Shown piece by piece: positions 18,775 through 25,139 of a stretch of DNA of 32,220 nt. The stretch comes from Candidatus Solincola quzhuomuensis (GTDB taxonomy: Bacteria > Actinomycetota > Geothermincolia > Geothermincolales > RBG-13-55-18). The first letter of the stretch is position 1. Each line of letters opens with the position of its first letter. Position numbers and translations under genes: made by a program. Under the pieces are notes generated by a model. That model made no database searches. It was not told where the DNA came from and was given only the letters and a program-made list of their open reading frames with translations. Location: NCBI GenBank assembly GCA_015711855.1, contig JACVJF010000019.1:1-32220 (forward strand). Reading direction: 5' to 3'.

Positions 18775-20748
18775 TTAGCGATCGTCTATTACCACTTTCT
18801 CCGTGCGGAGGGCGAAAGGCGCGAAGGGCTCCCCTCCATCCTCGTAGAACTTCCCGAAGAACTCCACGTACTGCAGCCTCAACGGATGGACGAAGGCGCT
18901 CAACAGGTTGATGAGCAGATTAAAGATATGTCCCCCCACCAGGATGACCACCATGCCGATGATCCCCAAGACCGGGATGCCCAGCACCATCCCGGCCATG
19001 CGATTGACCACGCTGCCGATGGCTACCGTGGCCATGCCCAGGGCGTAGAGACGTAGGTAAGAGGCTACATCCCCGATGGTTCCCCCGAACAACCCATAAA
19101 GATTATAAAGACCGCCGAAGAACTTGCCCAGGACGCTCTTGCTGGAGATGTTGGAGAGGAAGACCACCCCGGCGGCCCCTCCCGCCAAGAGTATCGTGCC
19201 CACCGTCTGCACCGGCTTGACCTTGACCCCGCCCCCCAGGGCCATGACCGCCAGTCCCAACCACATGAGGAGAGTGGTCCCTTGCTCGCAGAAGCCCAGC
19301 CATATGGAGTTCTGGCGCATGTTGTCGTACATCTCGATGGCCACGCCGATGGAGATGTGCAAAAGGCCCAGTCCGGCGCATATGAGCATCATGGGCACGG
19401 GGTTCATAAGAACGTCCAGGGAGCCCTTGAACTTGAGGAAAGAGGGCAGCGACTCGCTCTCGACGCCGAACCATCCGCGGGTGAATATACCCACCACGAC
19501 GGCGGCCACTCCGCAGTACATGATGAGGCGGAAGAATCGCCTGGCCGCCTCGGAGAGGTCCAGCTTCCTCTGCACCAACCAGGTCACCAGGGCGAGTATG
19601 GCTCCATATCCCACGTCCGCGATGCACATCCCGAAGAAGAGGATGAAGAAGGGGGCCACAAAGGGCGTGGGGTCGGTCTCCGCGGGATGGGGTAGTCCGA
19701 AGAGGTTGATGAGGCTCTCGGCGGGTTTCACCCTCCTACTGTTGACCAGGAGGGTGGGGGGCGTTTCCCCCTCCTCGGGGGGGGAGAAGGAGACGTCCAA
19801 TTCCTCCCCCAGATCCGCCAGCCCTTGTAGTAGCTCCTCCCGGCGCGAATCCTCCACCCATCCCTCCACAGCCACCACCCGCTCCGTGCTCAGGAAGTTC
19901 TCCTTCACCTCCTCCTTGAGCAGGAGGTTGCGGAGATAATCGTTGAGGGCCAAGAGCTTGGGTTTGATCGGAAGTTTTTCTCTTATCCGCGACTGGAGGT
20001 CCTCCTTGACGGCCTCTTCCTCCTTCAATTCCCCTTCCAGCCGTCGGATCTCTTCCTCCGGGGTTCCCTCCAGGCCCAGGAAGGAGACCTCCTCCAGGCC
20101 GTATTTCTGCGCCAGCGCCTGGTAGGTATCCAGGGACTCGCGGTGCACGAGGACGGCCAGGTATAGGCGCTCTCCCTCCCGGTGCAGCTCCACCCAGGTG
20201 GAGTGCGGACAGGCCGCCTCCATCTCCTCCGCCCAGGCGGCATAGGAGAGAAGTCCCATGGTCGCTAGCCCGACCCGGCACCAACGCAGTCGTGCGAGAT
20301 CAGCCAGGGGAAAGGCCAGTCCTCTCCAGGGGTGCAAGGCCTCCAGGTTTCTTCTGATCTCCGTGATGCGACTCTCGGCGTGCCGGAGCTGGATGTCCAC
20401 CTCCTCCAGGTCCCGATAGACCTCCTCCAGGTCCACTTCCCGCTCCACCCGGATGAACTCCTCGTAGGTGAGGTGGACCCTTTCCTGCATAAAGCCTCCC
20501 AGCAGGCCACCCCTTTTGTCCTCGAAGCGGCTCAGGAGATCGAGGAGGAAGTCGGACCGGGAGAGGGCCAGCCTAAGTTCCCTTGCCTCGGGCCGGCAAG
20601 GTCGGGCCACTTCGTCCAGTTCGTCCCCCAGTTGGGAGGGAAGGTTCACCACGTGTACGGCCCCCAGCTCGTAAAGACGTTGGATGAGCTCGTCTCTCCG
20701 CTCGCAGGGAGCCAGGATGGCGACCTTGGACATCCTGGCGACGGGCAT
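18775..20748 (-). CDS. ntpI: V/A-type ATPase subunit I (a-subunit, ion channel)
   Basis: Membrane stator subunit that forms the two ion half-channels beside the K ring. 657 residues, normal length. The N-terminal half (to about 330) is a soluble region with long charged helices that anchor the peripheral stalks (VARMSKVAILAP at the start; VEGWVEDSRREELL near 285). The C-terminal half has about seven to eight transmembrane helices, including FFILFFGMCIADVGYG, the region LYGLFGGTIGDVASYLRLYALGMA that carries the essential arginine (SYLRLYALG), and GGHIFNLLINLLSAFVHPLRLQYVEFFGKF. The ATG at 20748 has GAGGTGA upstream; ATG 20733 is an alternative. The start of subunit K follows the stop by 12 bases. 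Confidence 0.95.
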   Translation of the reverse strand: MPVARMSKVAILAPCERRDELIQRLYELGAVHVVNLPSQLGDELDEVARPCRPEARELRLALSRSDFLLDLLSRFEDKRGGLLGGFMQERVHLTYEEFIRVEREVDLEEVYRDLEEVDIQLRHAESRITEIRRNLEALHPWRGLAFPLADLARLRWCRVGLATMGLLSYAAWAEEMEAACPHSTWVELHREGERLYLAVLVHRESLDTYQALAQKYGLEEVSFLGLEGTPEEEIRRLEGELKEEEAVKEDLQSRIREKLPIKPKLLALNDYLRNLLLKEEVKENFLSTERVVAVEGWVEDSRREELLQGLADLGEELDVSFSPPEEGETPPTLLVNSRRVKPAESLINLFGLPHPAETDPTPFVAPFFILFFGMCIADVGYGAILALVTWLVQRKLDLSEAARRFFRLIMYCGVAAVVVGIFTRGWFGVESESLPSFLKFKGSLDVLMNPVPMMLICAGLGLLHISIGVAIEMYDNMRQNSIWLGFCEQGTTLLMWLGLAVMALGGGVKVKPVQTVGTILLAGGAAGVVFLSNISSKSVLGKFFGGLYNLYGLFGGTIGDVASYLRLYALGMATVAIGSVVNRMAGMVLGIPVLGIIGMVVILVGGHIFNLLINLLSAFVHPLRLQYVEFFGKFYEDGGEPFAPFALRTEKVVIDDR

Positions 20749-20767
20749 CTCTCACCTCTGAACCACG

Positions 20768-21103
20768 TTAAAAGGAGGCCCTCCCGGCCTCCTTCAATCT
20801 TTTCAGCAGGAAAGCTACCGCCTCTTCCTTTCGTCCCCGGGCGGCTTCCAGCATGGCGGACTTCCTTCGGCCGAATTCGGCGGCGATTTCCTCGGCCTCC
20901 CGCCTGGCCTCCTCCAGCCTCCGCTCCAGCTCCTGCTCGCCGGCTTCCCGCGCTCTCTGCCTTCCCACCTCCATGTGGGCTTCCGCTTCCGCCCGGGCTT
21001 TCTTGACCAACTCCTCCGCCTCCCGTCGAGCGTCGGCGATGACCTGCGAGGCGCTATCCTCTGCTTCTTTGACCCTCCTTAACTTCTCCGCCGAGGTCTT
21101 CAT
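20768..21103 (-). CDS. V/A-type ATPase subunit H/G (peripheral stalk coiled coil)
   Basis: First gene of the operon. 111 residues, nearly all predicted coiled coil rich in Glu, Lys, Arg and Ala (KAEDSASQVIADARREAEELVKKA...), matching the AhaH/NtpF-like partner of subunit E in the stator stalk. Low-complexity composition makes the family call rest partly on position: it directly precedes subunit I, as in Thermus and archaeal operons. ATG 21103 has AAAGGG eight bases upstream. The stop is 19 bases before subunit I. Confidence 0.82.
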   Translation of the reverse strand: MKTSAEKLRRVKEAEDSASQVIADARREAEELVKKARAEAEAHMEVGRQRAREAGEQELERRLEEARREAEEIAAEFGRRKSAMLEAARGRKEEAVAFLLKRLKEAGRASF

Positions 21104-21212
21104 CTCCCGATTCCCTTTCCCGGTTCAGCCGTTTCCGACAGGCGATGGACTGCCTGCGGGCTTCTCCACATGCTATTCTATACCCCTCCCTGGTCGGCGG
21201 CGATAATTTCAG

Positions 21213-21257
21213 ATTTCCGTAATTTTGATTTCGGAAATACCAAAAATTTATTTTTGG
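21213..21257. promoter_or_regulatory. AT-rich operator-like palindromes in the V-ATPase leader
   Basis: Three nested inverted repeats in an AT-rich island: ATTTCCG (21213-21219) with CGGAAAT (21232-21238); TTTCGGAAATACCAAAA around centre 21237 (TTT.GG.....CC.AAA, 21229-21245); and CCAAAAA (21240-21246) with TTTTTGG (21251-21257). They sit just downstream of the predicted promoter at 21266-21294, a typical repressor position. The middle motif resembles the element at 4765-4784 in the hppA/dtxR region. The binding protein is unknown. Confidence 0.45.
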
Positions 21258-21265
21258 CCGTAGAC

Positions 21266-21294
21266 ATATTAATGCTATTCCCGCTCCTTGACAA
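21266..21294 (-). promoter_or_regulatory. Candidate promoter of the V-ATPase operon
   Basis: Minus strand: TTGTCA (21294-21289), a 17-base spacer and TAATAT (21271-21266). The predicted start is near 21259, about 155 bases before the first gene. The rest of the gap, 21295-21474, holds no gene or clear terminator that I can see. Confidence 0.55.
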
Positions 21295-21474
21295 GGTCTC
21301 CGGCCACCAGTGTCGGCGCGCTCCGAGCCCCCGCCGGGTTGGTCGCCGAGAAGCAGGGTTTCTTCCTGGACCCCTCCTCCGCTTCCCGGACCTCGCGACG
21401 AAACCTCCCCTATGTGGAAATTCGATTATGGCTCACGTAAAGGTGGTACGCTTGCTTTTTGGCGGAGCACAGCG

Positions 21475-22122
21475 TCAACCGGTGAGGATGCGCTTCAGTT
21501 CCGCCTCCTTTTCCGGTTCGGTAACCGCGATCACCGTGTCCCCCGGCTGGAGGACCGTACTACCCTGAGGAATGATGACCTCGTCCCCGCGTATGATGGA
21601 CACCAACACGCAACCCTGGGGAAGGCCGAGATCACGCAGGGGAACCTCGCACGAGCGGCAGCGGTTCTCCGGGAGGTCCAGCTCCACCATCGCCAGCTTT
21701 CCCTTCTTCAGCGTATGCAGTGTTATGATGTCCCCTACCGTGGTCCTTTCCTCGATGAGCTGGGCGATGACCGTGGTGCTGGATATGGCGTCTATGCCCA
21801 GGCGGTTGAAGATCCTCTCGTTTTTGGGGTTGTTCACCCTGGCCACCGCGCGGGGCACCTGAAAATGCGTGCGCGCCAGCTGGCAGGCGACGAGGTTGTC
21901 GTCGTCGTCCCCGGTGACCGCGGCGAAGACGTCGGCCGTCCCCACCTGGGCCTCCTCCTGAAAACGGAGGTCGCACCCGTCTCCCTGTATGACCAGGGCC
22001 GATGTGTGGGTGGCCAGCCTCTCGCAGAGCTCCCGGTTGCGTTCGATAACCGTGACCTGGTGGCCCTTGGCCTCCAGCGTCTCGGCCAGGAAGGAGCCCA
22101 CCTTCCCTCCGCCCATGATCAC
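21475..22122 (-). CDS. TrkA/RCK-family K+ transport regulator, single module (CeoC-like)
   Basis: Cytoplasmic ligand-binding regulator of K+ channels or transporters, 215 residues. RCK-N Rossmann domain with GGGKVGSFLAE at the N-terminus and Glu at the end of beta-2 (VIERN), indicating NAD(H)- or nucleotide-type binding; AAVTGDDDDNLVACQLA and ARVNNPKNERIFNRLGID follow. RCK-C runs from about 130 to the end. The start is unclear: GTG 22122 is used, but the family N-terminus (M-R-I-V-I-M) would put the first residue at an ATA three codons upstream, directly after GAGGTGAG. Last of four adjacent TrkA-like genes, 123 bases after the double-module gene. Confidence 0.9.
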   Translation of the reverse strand: MIMGGGKVGSFLAETLEAKGHQVTVIERNRELCERLATHTSALVIQGDGCDLRFQEEAQVGTADVFAAVTGDDDDNLVACQLARTHFQVPRAVARVNNPKNERIFNRLGIDAISSTTVIAQLIEERTTVGDIITLHTLKKGKLAMVELDLPENRCRSCEVPLRDLGLPQGCVLVSIIRGDEVIIPQGSTVLQPGDTVIAVTEPEKEAELKRILTG

Positions 22123-22245
22123 GATCCTTATCTCACCTCACCCCTTCCCGCTCCGCAAGGCATACGGATCGTCGGCTACCGGCCCTGATCGCGTTCCGAG
22201 ACCCCTTCCCGCAGGCAGCGGTCACATCTGCCTATCCGGGGCTCC

Positions 22246-23667
22246 CTACGATAAGTGGATCGCTCGTCTTCTCGCGGCTCTCCTCAAGGTCTCCGGCCTC
22301 CCCTCCTGCGCCAACTTCCTGAGGCGGGCCAGGCGCGGAGCCAGCATGGCCGCCACCAGACGGTCACCCTCCTGGAGGGTCATCTCCGGCGAGGCCACGA
22401 GGATCTCGTTCTCCCTGGATACCAGGCCCACCCGGAGGACCTCCTCCTGCTCCATCGCCACAATCCTCTTACCCCGATACCGCCCGGGGCATTCGAACTC
22501 CACGAGCAATACGCGGTTGTTGGCCGTCCGGGACAGCACCCTCGGCCGGGTAGGCATGAGCCTTTCCATTACATGATCCGCCAGGAGCGAGGTCCCGCAT
22601 ATGAATTCTATGCCCAGGGCCTGATAGGTGTCTCCTTTGTCCGGATTGTACAACCTGGAGACCACCCTTTCCGCTCCGTATATGCCCCTGACCACCTCCG
22701 CAGCCATGAGGTTGGTGTTGTCGTAGTTGGTGAGGGCGGCGAAGGCGTCGGCCTCCCTTATGCCCGCTTCCTCCAGGACGTCCATGTCGAAAGCCATGCC
22801 GGTATGGAACTCTCCTTGAAAGGTCTTGCTCAACTTCTCGCCGGCTGCTGGGTCTTTGTCTATCACCGAGACCCCGTAACCGTCCAGGGAGAGCATCTCC
22901 GCAAGCTGTGACCCAACCCGGCCGCACCCGGCAAGGACGATCTTCCATCTACCCCTGTCCTCCCTCGAGGGTCCTCCCGGGCCTAGTGCTTCACCGGGTA
23001 AGTGCTCCGCAAGAGGATGAAAGCCGAGCGCGGATAGGAAATCATCCCAGGAGAACTCCCTGAGGTTCACCGCTAAAACTAGATGATCGCCGGGCTGGAC
23101 GCAACTTCCCCGCTCCAGATAAACGGGCTTCGCCTTCCGGTTCAACGACATAAGCCTGGCCTTGCCCGGTTGCCTAAGTTCATAAAGACGGCAGCCCCGA
23201 CTTCCCGGAGGCACCTCCACCTCTAGGACCTGGAATCCACCGGTTTTTTCCGCATGAACCAGGATACCCTGCCAGGTGAGTTCCCGATGGAAGGCCTGGG
23301 CCAGGATGGCGCTTCCCGAAAGGTAATCTATACCCACGCTCCTGTAGGTGAGCTCCTTGTCCGGGTTGTAGACCCTGGCGATCACTTGGGGGACCCCGAA
23401 CATGTCGGTGGCGATCTCCGCGGCCATGAGGTTGGTGTTGTCGTAGTTGGTGAGAGCTAAGAAGGCATCCGCCTCCTCTATCCCCGCCTCCCGGAGCACG
23501 TCCAGGTCGAAGGCGACGCCGGTGATGGTCAGACCGTTGAAGGGAAGCTCCAATCTCTGGAACGCCTGCGGGTCCCGGTCTATGACCACCACGTTGTGGC
23601 CCTCGTGGGAAAGGAGCACGGCCAACTGCGAGCCTACCCTTCCGCAACCGGCGATGATCACCCGCAT
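22246..23667 (-). CDS. TrkA-like protein with two tandem RCK modules
   Basis: 473-residue regulator built like E. coli TrkA: RCK-N and RCK-C twice. The first Rossmann fold starts at residue 1 (MRVIIAGCGRVGSQLA), the second near residue 240 (KIVLAGCGRVGSQLAEML). Both halves share GCGRVGSQLA, ALTNYDNTNLMAAE and YNPDK, so this is an internal duplication. Both beta-2 strands end in Asp (VVIDRD, SVIDKD), typical of NAD-binding sites. A Gly/Pro-rich linker (LGPGGPSREDRGR) joins the halves. The C-terminus is basic (RRAARRRAIHLS). ATG 23667 has GGGGAAG upstream; the in-frame GTG at 23682 includes that Shine-Dalgarno and is rejected. It is 15 bases after the preceding RCK gene. Confidence 0.92.
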   Translation of the reverse strand: MRVIIAGCGRVGSQLAVLLSHEGHNVVVIDRDPQAFQRLELPFNGLTITGVAFDLDVLREAGIEEADAFLALTNYDNTNLMAAEIATDMFGVPQVIARVYNPDKELTYRSVGIDYLSGSAILAQAFHRELTWQGILVHAEKTGGFQVLEVEVPPGSRGCRLYELRQPGKARLMSLNRKAKPVYLERGSCVQPGDHLVLAVNLREFSWDDFLSALGFHPLAEHLPGEALGPGGPSREDRGRWKIVLAGCGRVGSQLAEMLSLDGYGVSVIDKDPAAGEKLSKTFQGEFHTGMAFDMDVLEEAGIREADAFAALTNYDNTNLMAAEVVRGIYGAERVVSRLYNPDKGDTYQALGIEFICGTSLLADHVMERLMPTRPRVLSRTANNRVLLVEFECPGRYRGKRIVAMEQEEVLRVGLVSRENEILVASPEMTLQEGDRLVAAMLAPRLARLRKLAQEGRPETLRRAARRRAIHLS

Positions 23668-23682
23668 GGTCGTCTTCCCCAC

Positions 23683-24345
23683 TCAGCCGATACCGAGAAT
23701 CCTCTTCAGCTCCTCGGTCTTTTCCGTCTCGGAGATGAAGAGCACCTTGTCTCCTTCCCGCAGCACCAGGTCCCCTCTGGGGATGAGTAGGTGGCGGTCG
23801 CGCAGGACGGTGGCCACCAGTATTTGCGGGGGAAGGTTCAACTGGCTTATGCTCTTGCCTACCGCCCCACTTCCCCTCTCCAGGACAACCTCCTCCACGG
23901 CCAGGTTCTCGCGGCGCAGCTTGAGCAGGGTCACCATCTCTCCCAGGGAGATCTCCTCCTGCACCAGGTGCACGATTATAGAGGCGCTGCAGATGGCCTC
24001 ATCCACGCCCCAGTCCTGGGTGAAGAGCCACTCGTTCTTGGGGTTGTTCACCCGGGCGAAGACCAGAGGTACGCCATACTCGAACTTGGCCAGATAGGAG
24101 ATGACCAGGTTGTCCTCGTCGTCCCCCGTGACCGCGGCGGCCACGTCCGCCCCGGCCATCCCGGCCGCGTCCAGGACCTTCGGCTCGCAGGCGTCGCCGT
24201 GGATGATGTTCGCTCCCGGGAACCGCTCCCGTATCTCCTGGACCCTGTCCGGCCGGCTTTCCACCACCACCACCTTGTGCTCCCTCCCCAGGGCCTCCAT
24301 CAAGTACTGCCCAACCATACCCCCGCCAAGCACGATGATGCGCAT
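23683..24345 (-). CDS. TrkA/RCK-family regulator, single module (CeoC-like)
   Basis: 220-residue RCK protein. RCK-N begins at MRIIVLGGGMVGQYLM with Glu at the end of beta-2 (VVVES). AAVTGDDEDNLVISYLA and ARVNNPKNEWLF match the gene at 21475 closely, so the two are paralogues. RCK-C (TrkA-C) covers about 130-220, ending ISETEKTEELKRILGIG. It lies 10 bases after the CeoB-like gene, the same pairing as ceoB-ceoC in Actinobacteria. ATG 24345 is chosen with GAGGGG six bases upstream; a GTG one codon earlier is possible. Confidence 0.91.
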   Translation of the reverse strand: MRIIVLGGGMVGQYLMEALGREHKVVVVESRPDRVQEIRERFPGANIIHGDACEPKVLDAAGMAGADVAAAVTGDDEDNLVISYLAKFEYGVPLVFARVNNPKNEWLFTQDWGVDEAICSASIIVHLVQEEISLGEMVTLLKLRRENLAVEEVVLERGSGAVGKSISQLNLPPQILVATVLRDRHLLIPRGDLVLREGDKVLFISETEKTEELKRILGIG

Positions 24346-24355
24346 CACGATCCCC

Positions 24356-25006
24356 TCACCTAAGACCCAGGAGCCTTTCCAGCTTGGACTGGCTCTCTTT
24401 GGCCACGGCCACGTAGATGACGTCCCCTTCCCGGAAGGTGGTCCCCGGAACGGCCAGCCTGGCGCTTCCCTCGCGCAACACGGTGACCACCTGGACCTCT
24501 CCGGGCACGGTGAGGTCGGCGGCCTTCCTCCCCGCCAGGTGGAGAGGCAGATCCAGCCTCACCAGGTCGACTTCACCGCTCCCGAATTGGAACTCGCTGT
24601 CCAGCTCGCCGTGGGATATGTAGCTCAGTATGCGGTGTCCGGCCCAGGCCACGGTGGCCACGGTGAGGATCTTCAGGCGGCGGTATATCTCCGCCCTCCG
24701 GGGATCGTAGATGCGGGTGATGACCCTGGGTACCCGGAAATGTTCCTTGGCCACGCGGGCGCTGACGATGTTGCTGTTGTCACCGCTGGTCACCGAGGCG
24801 AAGGCGTCCGCTCTCTCGATCCCCGCCTCGATGAGGGCGTCGCGGTCGAAGACCACTCCCTTGACCTTCTTCCCGGAAAATCCCTCCCAGAGATTCTCGA
24901 AGGCTTGTGGGTCCTTGTCGATGACCGCCACCGTGTGGCCCTCCCTCTCCAGCATGTAGGCCAGATAAGAACCCACCCGACCGCAACCGCCGATGACCAC
25001 GTGCAT
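24356..25006 (-). CDS. TrkA/RCK-family regulator, single module (CeoB-like)
   Basis: 216-residue RCK protein and first gene of the RCK cluster. RCK-N starts at MHVVIGGCGRVGSYLAY with VIDKD at beta-2. The stretch FASVTSGDNSNIVSARVAKE and the following RIYDPRRAEIYRRL...TVATVAW are what I know from actinobacterial CeoB. RCK-C covers about 130-216. ATG 25006 has GGGGGTGA upstream; an in-frame TTG at 25027 is unsupported. The 133-base gap up to the P-type ATPase stop shows no clear promoter, so read-through from that gene is possible. Confidence 0.92.
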   Translation of the reverse strand: MHVVIGGCGRVGSYLAYMLEREGHTVAVIDKDPQAFENLWEGFSGKKVKGVVFDRDALIEAGIERADAFASVTSGDNSNIVSARVAKEHFRVPRVITRIYDPRRAEIYRRLKILTVATVAWAGHRILSYISHGELDSEFQFGSGEVDLVRLDLPLHLAGRKAADLTVPGEVQVVTVLREGSARLAVPGTTFREGDVIYVAVAKESQSKLERLLGLR

Positions 25007-25139
25007 CTTTTCACCCCCGGTTTCCAATATATTCTATTTCACCGGCTTCCCCACCGCCCGGGCTCTTCCTCTGTTCCCTCCACAATCTCTTATCTCGATA
25101 GTATCATCCGCCGACCGCCCCGCGCACCGCCACGCAAAA

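Noticed and set aside
21288-21293. Consensus TTGACA on the plus strand before the RCK cluster
   Set aside because: No -10 at 16-18 bases and no plus-strand gene follows; the overlapping minus-strand TTGTCA/TAATAT pair fits better.
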